Source: Streptomyces sp. NRRL F-5135 (GTDB lineage: Bacteria; Actinomycetota; Actinomycetes; Streptomycetales; Streptomycetaceae). From it: a stretch of DNA of 64,000 nucleotides. A program made the translations under genes and the position numbers. Each line of letters begins with the position of its first letter. Positions within the stretch are counted from its first letter, which is position 1. A model generated the notes under the pieces. The model was given only the letters and a program-made list of their open reading frames with translations, had not been told where the DNA came from and searched no databases. This document shows, in pieces, positions 45,546-53,753 of this stretch. The stretch covers positions 116,836 to 180,835 of the forward strand of contig NZ_JOHR01000019.1 in assembly GCF_000719775.1 (NCBI RefSeq). Direction: 5' to 3'.

Positions 45546-46945
45546 CGGCTGCTCCTCTCCGCCGTCTCGTCGACGGTCGTCCCGGCCATCTCCCCGGCGG
45601 TCTTCTCGGCGTCGTTCCCGGTGCTCTCGTCCGCGGACCACCCGGCCGCGCGGCGGGCCCGCCAGACGGGCCCCTCCGGATAGCGGTGGGCGGCGATCGA
45701 AGCAGGGTGCATCCGGGCCGAGAAGCCCGGCGCGGTGGGCACCCGGTAGTGGCCGGAGGCGATCACCACGGGGTCGGCGAAGTGCTCGTGGAGGTGGTCG
45801 ACGTACTCGATGACGCGTCCTTCCCGGCTGCCGGAGACGGCGATGTAGTCGAACATCGAGAGGTGCTGGACGAGTTCGCACAGTCCGACGCCGCCCGCGT
45901 GCGGGCAGACGGGCACACCGTACTTCGCCGCGAGCAGCAGGACGGCCAGATTCTCGTTGACGCCCGCGACCCGTGCCGCGTCGATCTGGAGGTAGTCCAC
46001 GGCTCCGGCCTGGAGCAGTTGTTTGAAGACGACGCGGTTGGCGACGTGTTCCCCGGTGGCGACCTTGACGGGCTGCCCGGCCCGTACGGCGGCATGGCCG
46101 AGGATGTCGTCGGGGCTGGTCGGCTCCTCGATCCAGTGCGGGGCGTACGGGGCGAGGGCGGCCATCCAGCGCAGCGCGTCGGAGACGTCCCAGCGCTGGT
46201 TGGCGTCGACCGCGATCCGTACGTCGGGACCGACGGCGTCGCGCGCCAGCTTCATCCTGCGGACGTCGTCCGCGAGGTCGCCGCCGACCTTGAGCTTGAT
46301 CTGGGTGAAGCCGTCCGCGACCGCCTGCCGGGCGAGCGTGACCAGCTTGGAGTCGGAGTAGCCGAGCCAGCCCGGCGAGGTGGTGTACGCGGGATATCCC
46401 TCGGCCCGCAGCCGCGCGGTCCGCTCGGCGCGCCCCGGCTCGGCCGCGCGCAGCAGGGCGAGCGCCTCGTCCGGTGTGAGGGCGTCCGTCAGGTAGCGGA
46501 AGTCGACCAGCGAGACGAGTTCCTCGGGCGTCATGGTGGCCAGGAACTCCCAGACGGGCTTGGACGCCCTCTTGGCCGCCAGGTCCCAGGCCGCGTTGAT
46601 CACGGCACCGGCGGCCATGTGCGTCACCCCCTTCTCGGGACCGAGCCAGCGCAGCTGCGAGTCGTGGGTGAGCGCGAGGGAGAGCGCGGCCAGCCCGGCC
46701 GCGTCGCCCGGCGCGGGGGACCCCAGGACGTACGGCCGCAGGGCCTCGATGGCCGCGGCTGTCACGTCGTTGCCCCGGCCGATGGTGAAGCAGAACCCGT
46801 GCCCCTCGCGGCCGTCGGCGGTACGCAGGACGACGTACGCGGCCGAGTAGTCGGGGTCGGGATTCATGGCGTCGGAGCCGTCGAGCTGTTCCGAGGTGGG
46901 GAAGCGGATGTCATGGACCTCGAAGCCCGTGACGGTCTGGCTCAT
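45542..46945 (-). CDS. L-fuconate dehydratase (enolase superfamily)
   Basis: Mandelate-racemase-subgroup enzyme of 467 residues that dehydrates L-fuconate to 2-keto-3-deoxy-L-fuconate. Diagnostic segments: [42 protein letters not shown], the catalytic KLKVGG lysine, metal ligands in [19 protein letters not shown] and ATGEHVANR, and [26 protein letters not shown]. The C-terminal 45 residues (from WRARRAAGW on) are acidic and Thr-rich and extend beyond the fold. First gene of the operon, preceded by a TGGACG / TATACA promoter overlapping a FadR-type operator. Confidence 0.9.
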   Translation of the reverse strand: MSQTVTGFEVHDIRFPTSEQLDGSDAMNPDPDYSAAYVVLRTADGREGHGFCFTIGRGNDVTAAAIEALRPYVLGSPAPGDAAGLAALSLALTHDSQLRWLGPEKGVTHMAAGAVINAAWDLAAKRASKPVWEFLATMTPEELVSLVDFRYLTDALTPDEALALLRAAEPGRAERTARLRAEGYPAYTTSPGWLGYSDSKLVTLARQAVADGFTQIKLKVGGDLADDVRRMKLARDAVGPDVRIAVDANQRWDVSDALRWMAALAPYAPHWIEEPTSPDDILGHAAVRAGQPVKVATGEHVANRVVFKQLLQAGAVDYLQIDAARVAGVNENLAVLLLAAKYGVPVCPHAGGVGLCELVQHLSMFDYIAVSGSREGRVIEYVDHLHEHFADPVVIASGHYRVPTAPGFSARMHPASIAAHRYPEGPVWRARRAAGWSADESTGNDAEKTAGEMAGTTVDETAERSSR

Positions 46946-46963
46946 GGACGCCCCCTGGAGAAG

Positions 46964-47020
46964 TACATCGGACCTCTGTCGGTCATCCGATGTATAGCGT
47001 CGGACGACCTCGATCGTCCA
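46964..47020 (-). promoter_or_regulatory. Promoter and operators of the fuconate operon
   Basis: Minus strand: -35 TGGACG (47015-47020), 18-bp spacer, -10 TATACA (46991-46996). The -10 overlaps ATACATCGGATG (46984-46995). A second inverted half-site lies 13 bp on, giving perfect 9-bp arms TACATCGGA / TCCGATGTA (46964-46994). The same 12-mer is at the regulator's own promoter. Confidence 0.7.
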
Positions 47021-47044
47021 GAGCGAGAACGATATTTACCCCCA

Positions 47045-47092
47045 TTGCTCAGATGCCTCCGGAACCACAGCTCGGATGAATCGGCTGAGCAA
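47045..47092. repeat. 8-bp inverted repeat between the fuconate operon and the PAC2 gene
   Basis: TTGCTCAG (47045-47052) and CTGAGCAA (47085-47092) are exact inverted copies 32 bp apart, in the divergent spacer. They could be an operator or the boundary of the inserted cassette. Confidence 0.35.
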
Positions 47093-47221
47093 CGCACTAA
47101 TTCCTCGGGCTTATACGCCACTACCGCGAAGTTCACCCGCGCGTGCACGGGGCTGCGGGCGGGCACTGTTCAAGCCGTAAGGTTGGTCCGTACGGCAGAA
47201 AACTTCGGAAGGAGGCACTGG

Positions 47222-48385
47222 GTGATCGAGCTCGACGGTGTTCCCGAGCTGATCGACCCGGTCATGGTGGCCGCGTTCGAGGGCTGGAACGACGCGGGCG
47301 ACGCAGCCTCCAGCGCGGTCGCGCACCTGAACCGGGAGTGGAAGGGCGAGGTGTTCGCGGCGCTCGACGCCGAGGACTACTACGACTTCCAGGTCAACCG
47401 GCCCACGGTCTTCCTGGAGGGCGGCGTGCGGAAGATCACCTGGCCGACCACCCGGCTGTCCGTGGTGCGGGTCGGCGGGGAGACCCCGCGTGACCTGGTG
47501 CTGGTCCGCGGCATCGAGCCGTCCATGCGCTGGCGCTCGTTCTGCAACGAGCTGCTGGGCTTCGCCCATGAGCTGGGCGTGGAGATGGTGGTGATCCTGG
47601 GCGCGCTGCTCGGGGACACCCCGCACACCCGTCCGGTACCGGTCAGCGGGGTCACCTCGGACACGGACCTGGCCCGGACGATGGACCTGGAGGAGACCCG
47701 GTACGAGGGCCCGACCGGAATCGTCGGCATCCTCCAGGAGGCGTGCACGCACGCGGGCGTACCGGCGGTGAGCCTCTGGGCCGCCGTGCCGCACTACGTG
47801 TCCCAGCCGCCCAACCCCAAGGCGACGCTGGCGCTCCTGAACCGGCTGGAGGACCTGATCGGCCTGCGGATCCCGCTGGGCGAGCTGACGGAGGACGCGC
47901 GCGCCTGGCAACTGGGCGTGGACCAGCTGGCCGCCGAGGACAGCGAGGTCGCGGAGTACGTGCAGTCCCTGGAGGAGGCGCGGGACACTGCGGAGCTGCC
48001 GGAGGCCTCTGGCGAGGCCATCGCCCGGGAGTTCGAGCGGTATTTGCGGCGCCGCGACGGCGGCCCCGGACAGACGGCGTCCGGCGGGCACGCGACGGAG
48101 ACGGGTGACGGCACGTCATTCCTGCGCGACGCGCCGGGCGGCCGGGGCAGGCCGCGGGGGCCCGCTCGCGGCGGCCCGGACGCGGCGGGCGGCCCGGAGC
48201 CCGGACCGGCACCGGGCGCGGGCTCCGACTCCGGCTCCGGCTCCGGTACGGACACGGGCGCGGGCACCGGGAAGGACGACGGGGCGGGCAAGGGCTCGGG
48301 GAAGGAATCGGGGCCGGACGGCGCGGACGGTCCTTCCCCTGACGGCCCCTCCCCTGACGGTCCGTCAAGCCCTTCGGAGGACTGA
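47222..48385 (+). CDS. PAC2-family protein (proteasome assembly chaperone 2-like)
   Basis: Member of the PAC2 superfamily, 387 residues. The fold core begins IELDGVPELIDPVMVAAFEGWNDAGDAASSAVAHL and includes RPTVFLEGG, MVVILGALLGDTPHTRPVPVSG, YEGPTGIVGILQEACTHAGVPAVSLWAAVPHYV and RLEDLIGLRIPLGELTEDARAW. The last 110 residues are a disordered Gly/Ser/Asp/Pro tail with PSPDG repeats. The GTG at 47222 has AAGGAGG upstream. Actinobacterial PAC2 proteins resemble eukaryotic proteasome assembly factors, but bacterial function is unproven. The proteasome genes are about 30 kb away. Confidence 0.88.
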   Translation: MIELDGVPELIDPVMVAAFEGWNDAGDAASSAVAHLNREWKGEVFAALDAEDYYDFQVNRPTVFLEGGVRKITWPTTRLSVVRVGGETPRDLVLVRGIEPSMRWRSFCNELLGFAHELGVEMVVILGALLGDTPHTRPVPVSGVTSDTDLARTMDLEETRYEGPTGIVGILQEACTHAGVPAVSLWAAVPHYVSQPPNPKATLALLNRLEDLIGLRIPLGELTEDARAWQLGVDQLAAEDSEVAEYVQSLEEARDTAELPEASGEAIAREFERYLRRRDGGPGQTASGGHATETGDGTSFLRDAPGGRGRPRGPARGGPDAAGGPEPGPAPGAGSDSGSGSGTDTGAGTGKDDGAGKGSGKESGPDGADGPSPDGPSPDGPSSPSED

Positions 48386-48470
48386 GCGAGGGCGCCCGGC
48401 CGCCCCGCGGGGCCGGCGGAGGGGCGGCGCAGCAGCCGCACCGGGTTCGGGTTTGGCCGAATCGCACAGC

Positions 48471-48518
48471 ACGGCATGGCCGGTAAGGGACGCTTCGGTC
48501 CCCTACCGGCCGTGCCGT
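48471..48518. terminator. 21-nt-arm hairpin between PAC2 and mshC
   Basis: Arms 48471-48491 and 48498-48518 pair except for one wobble and one mismatch, with loop GCTTCG. Convergent genes flank it, so it is a bidirectional terminator. Confidence 0.88.
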
Positions 48519-48634
48519 CAGCGCATGGATGAGTGGGCGGACGAGGGACGACCCGCGCCGTTCCCCTTACACCGGCACCGCGTTCACGGGCACGGGCCTC
48601 CCGCTCGCCCGCGTCCGGTTCACTCGCGTTGGCG

Positions 48635-49864
48635 TCACAGTGCCACGCCCAGGAGCGCGTCGACCGTGCGCGACACCACGCCGGGCGCCCCCTCGTCCGT
48701 GCCGCCCGCCTCCTGCTGGAGCGCGGCCCAGCGGTCGACGGCCGCCAGCGCGGACGGCGCGTCCAGGTCGTCCGCCAGCGCCTCGCGGACCTCCTCGACG
48801 AGCGCCTCGGCCGGCGGGCCGTCCGGCCGGGAGACCGCCGCGCGCCAGCGCGCCAACCGGGCCTCGGCGTCCGGAAGCACCTGCTCCGTCCATTCCCAGT
48901 CGGCGCGGTAGTGGTGCGCGAGGAGCGCGAGCCGGATCGCCGCCGGGTCCACGCCCTGCCTGCGCAGCGCGGAGACGAAGACGAGGTTTCCCTTGGACTT
49001 GGACATCTTCTCGCCGTCGAGGGCGACCATTCCGGCGTGCACGTACGCCCGCGCGAACGGATGTTGGCCGGTCAGCGCCTGCGCGTGCGAGGCGCCCATC
49101 TCGTGGTGCGGGAAGGCCAGGTCGCTGCCGCCGCCCTGGACGTCGAAGCCCATGCCCAGGTGGTCGAGGGCGATGGCCACGCACTCGATGTGCCAGCCGG
49201 GCCGGCCGCGGCCGAGGCTGCCGCCGTCCCAGCTCGGCTCGCCGGGGCGCGCGGCCAGCCAGAGCAGCGGGTCGAGCGGGTTCTTCTTGCCGGGGCGCTC
49301 CGGGTCGCCGCCGCGCTCGGCGGACAGGATCCGCATCGCCTCGGCGTCCAGCCGGGAGACCTCGCCGAAGTGCGGGTCGGCCGCCACGGAGAAGTAGACG
49401 TCGCCCTCCAGTTCGTAGGCGGCACCCGCCTCCAGCAGCCGTTCCACCAGCGGGACGATGCCCGGTATGGCCTCTACCGCCCCGATGTAGTGCTGGGGCG
49501 GCAGCATCCGCAGCGCCGTCATGTCCTCCCGGAAGAGGGCCGTCTCGCGCTCCGCGAGCCCGGTCCAGTCCTCGCCGTCGCGCTGCGCCCGCTCCAGCAG
49601 CGGATCGTCGACGTCGGTGACGTTCTGGACGTAGTGGACCTGCCGCTTCGTGTCGAGCCACACGCGCTGCACGAGGTCGAACGCGTTGTAGGTCGCCGCG
49701 TGTCCCATGTGGGTGGCGTCGTACGGCGTGATGCCGCAGACGTAGATACGGGCGACGGGACCGGGGTCGAGGGTCACTCGTCCGCCGGTCGACGTGTCGT
49801 GTATCCGGAGGTCGCGGCCCTTGCCAGGCAGGGCGGGGACCTCGGAAGCGGGCCAGGCATGCAT
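48635..49864 (-). CDS. mshC: L-Cys:GlcN-Ins ligase MshC (mycothiol biosynthesis)
   Basis: Class I cysteinyl-tRNA-synthetase-like ligase of 409 residues that attaches cysteine to 1D-myo-inosityl 2-amino-2-deoxy-glucopyranoside using ATP. The HIGH-like motif is [17 protein letters not shown], zinc and cysteine ligands include [24 protein letters not shown] and [14 protein letters not shown], and the KMSKS motif is [10 protein letters not shown]. It lacks the tRNA anticodon-binding domain of true CysS, which fits MshC. It lies downstream of the kinase/DUF3090/phosphatase trio on the same strand. Confidence 0.95.
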   Translation of the reverse strand: MHAWPASEVPALPGKGRDLRIHDTSTGGRVTLDPGPVARIYVCGITPYDATHMGHAATYNAFDLVQRVWLDTKRQVHYVQNVTDVDDPLLERAQRDGEDWTGLAERETALFREDMTALRMLPPQHYIGAVEAIPGIVPLVERLLEAGAAYELEGDVYFSVAADPHFGEVSRLDAEAMRILSAERGGDPERPGKKNPLDPLLWLAARPGEPSWDGGSLGRGRPGWHIECVAIALDHLGMGFDVQGGGSDLAFPHHEMGASHAQALTGQHPFARAYVHAGMVALDGEKMSKSKGNLVFVSALRRQGVDPAAIRLALLAHHYRADWEWTEQVLPDAEARLARWRAAVSRPDGPPAEALVEEVREALADDLDAPSALAAVDRWAALQQEAGGTDEGAPGVVSRTVDALLGVAL

Positions 49865-50050
49865 GTCATGAGCCTAACCGGACGGAACTTCCGGATACGA
49901 ACCGGAGGTGCGGTCATGGCCGGTTGGGCCCTCTTGCGCACTCGGGTGGGACCTGCTTCGCGCGCGTGGGAGGGCGTCGGCCGATGCCACGCACGCCCGG
50001 CTCGACGGGGTCGCGCTCAGGGGTTCGGACGCCCCGGACCTGCCCAGGCC

Positions 50051-50120
50051 CGACCGGACCTGACCGGACCTGACCGGCCGGTCGGCCGGGCGGGGCCTGG
50101 ACACACGGCCGGGCGGGGCC
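50051..50120. repeat. GC-rich direct repeats upstream of mshC
   Basis: A 10-bp unit (GACCGGACCT) is repeated three times from 50051 to 50080. GGCCGGGCGGGGCC occurs twice (50084-50097, 50107-50120). They fill the 282-bp gap between the kinase-like gene and mshC; no gene is seen in the gap. Confidence 0.55.
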
Positions 50121-50146
50121 CGGTCACCCGGGCAGGCAGGGCCAGG

Positions 50147-51133
50147 TCACACGGGTGGCCAGGGTATCGGCGGCCACTGACCGGAGGGTTCCGGATGCCG
50201 TCCGGTCCGGCGCAGCTCGCGGATCCGGGACCGTACGGCCTCGGTCTCGGCGGCCGTGAGCAGTTCCGCCAGCCGGGTGGCGAGGGCCCCGGCCCCGGCC
50301 AGGCGTTCCTCCAGCCTCGCCAGCACCTGGAGGGTCTCCTCGGTCAACGGCTCGCCCGCCCAGCCCCAGAGCAGGGTGCGCAGCTTGTCGTCCACGTTGA
50401 AGGTCACACCGTGGTCGATGGCGTACAGCCGTCCTTCGGGCGCGGGCAGCAGGTGGCCGCCCTTGCGGTCGCCGTTGTTGATCACCGCGTCGAGCACGGC
50501 GAGGCGTCGCAGCCGCTCGTCGTCGGCGTGCACGAGCAGGGCCGTGCGGCCCTCCCCCACCTCGGCGAGGCCGATCGCCTTCCAGCCCTCGCCGGGCTCC
50601 TCGTCCTCGACCAGGGCCAGCAGCGGGTCCGTCGCGTCGTCGGTGCCCGGCTCGATCCACAGCTGGCACATGCCCTCGCCGTACGGGCCCTGCCTGAGCA
50701 CGGTCGGCGGTACGAGGGACCAGCCGGTGGCCTCGGAGACCTCGTACGCCGCCACCTCCCGCTGGGCGAGCGTGCCGTCGGGAAAATCCCACAGCGGCCG
50801 CTCACCGGCGACGGGCTTGTAGACGCAGTGGGCCTGCCTGCCCCGGTAGGTGACGGAGCAGTACAGCGCCGCGTTCGACGCCTCCTCGATCCGGCCGAGG
50901 ACCGTCAGCTCGCCCTTGGCGAGCAGATCGAGGACGGTCACGCCCCCGGCCCCGGCGTCGGCCCCGACTGCCGCCTCGGCCGCCACGACAGTCCCGGAGA
51001 CCTCGGCAACCTCGGCGGTCCCGGCCGTCCCGGCGACATCGCCCGTACCGGCCGCGCCGCCCGGCGGCGCGACGTCCCGCGACGACGCCCCGTCCACCTG
51101 GGACGGTACCCGCGTGTTCTCCGACGAGGTCAT
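50147..51133 (-). CDS. SCO1664-family protein, PI3K/PI4K-like kinase fold
   Basis: Protein of 328 residues with a kinase-like core. A conserved Lys106 in CVYKP sits where the ATP-binding lysine would be. LDAVINNGDRKGGH (Asp222) and YAIDHGVTFN (Asp240) resemble the catalytic loop and metal-binding loop of type II phosphatidylinositol 4-kinases. The first 60 residues are an Ala/Gly/Val-rich disordered stretch. The start overlaps the DUF3090 stop by 4 bp (ATGA). The family is known from actinobacteria and Chloroflexi and lacks a described function; kinase activity is inferred from these motifs only. Confidence 0.8.
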   Translation of the reverse strand: MTSSENTRVPSQVDGASSRDVAPPGGAAGTGDVAGTAGTAEVAEVSGTVVAAEAAVGADAGAGGVTVLDLLAKGELTVLGRIEEASNAALYCSVTYRGRQAHCVYKPVAGERPLWDFPDGTLAQREVAAYEVSEATGWSLVPPTVLRQGPYGEGMCQLWIEPGTDDATDPLLALVEDEEPGEGWKAIGLAEVGEGRTALLVHADDERLRRLAVLDAVINNGDRKGGHLLPAPEGRLYAIDHGVTFNVDDKLRTLLWGWAGEPLTEETLQVLARLEERLAGAGALATRLAELLTAAETEAVRSRIRELRRTGRHPEPSGQWPPIPWPPV

Positions 51134-51720
51134 GCTCCCCGCCGGTATCCGTTCTGGCGCGGGCACACATGCCCTTCCGGGTCGAGCGGCAGACTGCACA
51201 GCGGGCACGGCGGGCGGCCCGCGTTGACCACGTCCAGCGCGCGCTTGGCGAACGCCCTGGCCTGCGCGCCGGTGAGCCGTACGCGGAGCATCGGCGGGCC
51301 GTTCTCCTCGTCCTGGAGCAGCCGCTCCTCGGCCTCGGCCAAGTCCTCGTCGGTCTCGGCGTCCAGCTCGACCAGTGCCTGCGCCTCGACGATCATGCGC
51401 TGTTCGTCACCGTCCCACGCCAGCGCCATCGTGCCGACCCGGAACTCCTCCTCGACCGGGGAGTCCAGCGGCGCGGAGTCGGCGATCTCGGCGGGCGCCA
51501 CAGCCGGTACGGGCGCGTTGCCGCCGGTCCGGCGCACGACCTCGTCCAGCAGTTCGTCGATCCGCTCGGCGAGCGCGGCCACCTGCGTCTTCTCCAGGGC
51601 GACGCTGGTCACGCGCCCCGCGGCGGAAGCCTGGAGGAAGAACGTACGGCGGCCAGGCAGCCCGACCGTACCGGCGACGAATCGGTCCGGCGGGTCGTAG
51701 AGGAACACCTGACGGGACAC
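51130..51720 (-). CDS. DUF3090 family protein with C-terminal zinc ribbon
   Basis: Protein of 196 residues with an alpha/beta N-terminal region (VFLYDPPDRFVAGTVGLPGRRTFFLQASAAGRVTSVALEKTQVAALAERIDELLDEV) and an acidic middle. The C-terminal CPLCSLPLDPEGHVCP is a half zinc ribbon. GTG start with AAGGGAG. It is the middle gene of a conserved trio (phosphatase, DUF3090, kinase-like). No function is described; the zinc ribbon could mediate interaction with the kinase-like partner. Confidence 0.85.
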   Translation of the reverse strand: MSRQVFLYDPPDRFVAGTVGLPGRRTFFLQASAAGRVTSVALEKTQVAALAERIDELLDEVVRRTGGNAPVPAVAPAEIADSAPLDSPVEEEFRVGTMALAWDGDEQRMIVEAQALVELDAETDEDLAEAEERLLQDEENGPPMLRVRLTGAQARAFAKRALDVVNAGRPPCPLCSLPLDPEGHVCPRQNGYRRGA

Positions 51721-51837
51721 GTCCTGCTCCCTTGGAAGTCGTGGAAGTCGTGGAAACCGGTACGGAACGGTGCCGCCGGCGGGCCCGGCACTTCCCGGCC
51801 CGTACGGACGGCGCGTCCACCCTACTGCGCTGAGCGA

Positions 51838-52536
51838 TCACGGTGCTCCCGCGCCGCCTCCTACGACACCGTCACCGTTTCCCTGGCCGTTGCCGCTGTT
51901 CCCCCGGGGTGCGAGACCGCCGAGGTCGCCCGTTTCGCCGAGCCGCAGCAGAAAGGGCCGCAAGCGGGTGTAGCGGACGGCCGTCACGGAGCAGGGGTCC
52001 ACGTGGATCCGCTGGAAGAGGTCGAGGTGCATGCCGAGGGCGTCCGCCACGAGCGCCTTGATGATGTCCCCGTGGGAGCACATCAGGAAGACGGCCTCCT
52101 CGCCGTGCTCCTCCTCGATCCGCGCGTTCCAGTCCCGCACCGCCTCCACGGCGCGTGCCTGCATCGCGCGCATCGACTCGCCGCCGGGGAAGGCCGCGGC
52201 GGACGGGTGCTGCTGCACGACCGTCATCAGCGGCTCGTCGGCCAGCTCGGCCAGCTTGCGGCCCGACCACTCGCCGTAGTGGCACTCGCCGATCCGTTCG
52301 TCGCTGTGGGACGGGAGGCCGGGGCGGGCGTCCAGCAGTGGCCGGACGGTCTCCTGACAGCGCTGGAGCGGGCTGGTGACGACGGCGGCGAGCGGCACGT
52401 CGGCGAGACGCCCGGGCAGGGCGGCGGCCTGGGCGGCGCCGCGCTCGTCCAGGGCGACGCCCGGGGTCCAGCCCGCGAGCAGCCCGGCGGTGTTGGCGGT
52501 GGAGCGTCCATGACGTACGAGGAGCAAGGTGGCCAT
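51838..52536 (-). CDS. Histidine phosphatase family protein (MSMEG_4193 type)
   Basis: Phosphoglycerate-mutase-like phosphatase of 232 residues. Catalytic LLVRHGRSTAN (nucleophile His9), a mid-chain Glu in DERIGECHYGEWSGRKL and the second catalytic His in LMCSHGDIIKAL. The last 30 residues are a Gly/Asn-rich tail. It is the first gene of the trio with the DUF3090 and kinase-like genes and is divergent from corA across a region holding a 17-bp inverted repeat. Substrate not known. Confidence 0.9.
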   Translation of the reverse strand: MATLLLVRHGRSTANTAGLLAGWTPGVALDERGAAQAAALPGRLADVPLAAVVTSPLQRCQETVRPLLDARPGLPSHSDERIGECHYGEWSGRKLAELADEPLMTVVQQHPSAAAFPGGESMRAMQARAVEAVRDWNARIEEEHGEEAVFLMCSHGDIIKALVADALGMHLDLFQRIHVDPCSVTAVRYTRLRPFLLRLGETGDLGGLAPRGNSGNGQGNGDGVVGGGAGAP

Positions 52537-52550
52537 GCCCGCCAGCGTAA

Positions 52551-52611
52551 GAGGTCGCGCGGACAGGCGGGGCGCGTCGCCCCCACCTGTCCGCCCTGTC
52601 CGCGCGACCTC
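52551..52611. repeat. Switch-like inverted repeat between the phosphatase gene and corA
   Basis: A perfect 17-bp inverted repeat (52551-52567 with 52595-52611) flanks a nested GGGGCG/CGCCCC hairpin (52569-52574, 52578-52583). CCTGTCC occurs twice (52586, 52595), so GACAGG (52562-52567) can pair with either. These are two mutually exclusive folds, located between divergent genes rather than convergent ones. Confidence 0.6.
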
Positions 52612-52646
52612 CGAGTCGTGGATTGGCCGCCCCAGGAGCGGGCAGA

Positions 52647-53654
52647 ATGCCCGCCGTGATCGTGGATTGCGCCATTTACCGCGACGGACACCGCACGGAC
52701 GGTCCCGCCGATTTCTCCGACGCCCTGGACCAGGCGCGCGCGGTGGGGGACGCGTTCTTGTGGATCGGGCTCCACGAGCCGACCGAGCACGAGTTCTCCC
52801 TGGTGAGCAGCGAGTTCGGGCTGCATCCGCTGGCGGTGGAGGACGCCCTCACCGCGCACCAGCGGCCGAAGCTGGAGGTGTACGACGACTCGCTGTTCGT
52901 GGTGCTGAAGCCGGTGGAGTACGCGCCGGAGAGCGACGAGGTCACCACCGGCGAGCTGATGGTCTTCATCGGCGACTCCTTCGTGGTGACCGTGCGGCAC
53001 GGCGAGGGCGCCCCGCTCGCCGCCGTACGGAGGCGGCTCGAGGCGGAGCCCGAGGTGCTGGCCCACGGCCCCACCGCCGTGCTGTACGCGGTCGGCGACG
53101 CGATCGTGGACCACTACATAGACGTCGCCGCCGAGCTCCAGGTCGACCTGGAGGAGCTGGAGGCGGAGGTCTTCGCGCCGGACGGGCCGGCACGGTCGTC
53201 CGCTTCGGGGACCCCGACCGCCGCGCGGATCTACGACTTCAAGCGGCAGGTGCTGGAGTTCCGCCGGGCGAGCGGGCCGCTGGCCGCGCCGATGACCCGG
53301 CTGGCCGGGGCGGGTGTGCCCTTCGTGCAGGAGCGCTCCCGGCCGTTCTTCCGGGACGTCAACGACCATCTGACGCATGCGAACGAGCAGGTGGAGTCGT
53401 TGGACCGGCTGCTCTCCGACATCCTCTCGGCACACCTCGCGCAGATGGGGGTGCGGCAGAACGACGACATGCGCAAGATCTCGGCGTGGGCGGCCATGGC
53501 CGCCGTCCCCACGATGGTGGCGGGGATCTACGGGATGAATTTCCGGCACATGCCCGAGCTGGCCTACGTCTGGGCGTATCCGGCGGTACTGGTCTTCATG
53601 GCGCTCGTCGTCTTCGGCCTGCACCGGATGTTCAAGCACCGCGGCTGGCTCTGA
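52647..53654 (+). CDS. corA: CorA-family magnesium/cobalt transporter
   Basis: Pentameric divalent cation channel subunit of 335 residues. Cytoplasmic N-terminal domain (LWIGLHEPTEHEFSLVSSEFGLHPLAVEDAL, QRPKLEVYDDSLFVVLKPV), a long stalk helix, then two transmembrane helices. The first ends in the selectivity motif YGMNF, and FMALVVFGL forms the second, followed by the basic end KHRGWL. The ATG at 52647 has AGGAG. A structured inverted repeat lies in its upstream region and could take part in regulation. Confidence 0.94.
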   Translation: MPAVIVDCAIYRDGHRTDGPADFSDALDQARAVGDAFLWIGLHEPTEHEFSLVSSEFGLHPLAVEDALTAHQRPKLEVYDDSLFVVLKPVEYAPESDEVTTGELMVFIGDSFVVTVRHGEGAPLAAVRRRLEAEPEVLAHGPTAVLYAVGDAIVDHYIDVAAELQVDLEELEAEVFAPDGPARSSASGTPTAARIYDFKRQVLEFRRASGPLAAPMTRLAGAGVPFVQERSRPFFRDVNDHLTHANEQVESLDRLLSDILSAHLAQMGVRQNDDMRKISAWAAMAAVPTMVAGIYGMNFRHMPELAYVWAYPAVLVFMALVVFGLHRMFKHRGWL

Positions 53655-53753
53655 GGCGTCCGGGACCAGGGCGCCCAGGAGGGCTCCGAGCGGGGTCCGT
53701 ACGGCCCTGAGCGGCGGCCTCGGCCCACGACGCGGGGCTCGCGACGCCGGCAC

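Noticed and set aside
50051..50120. GC-rich repeats as a possible mobile element
   Set aside because: Units are only 10-14 bp with no transposase or terminal inverted repeats; treated as simple intergenic repeats.
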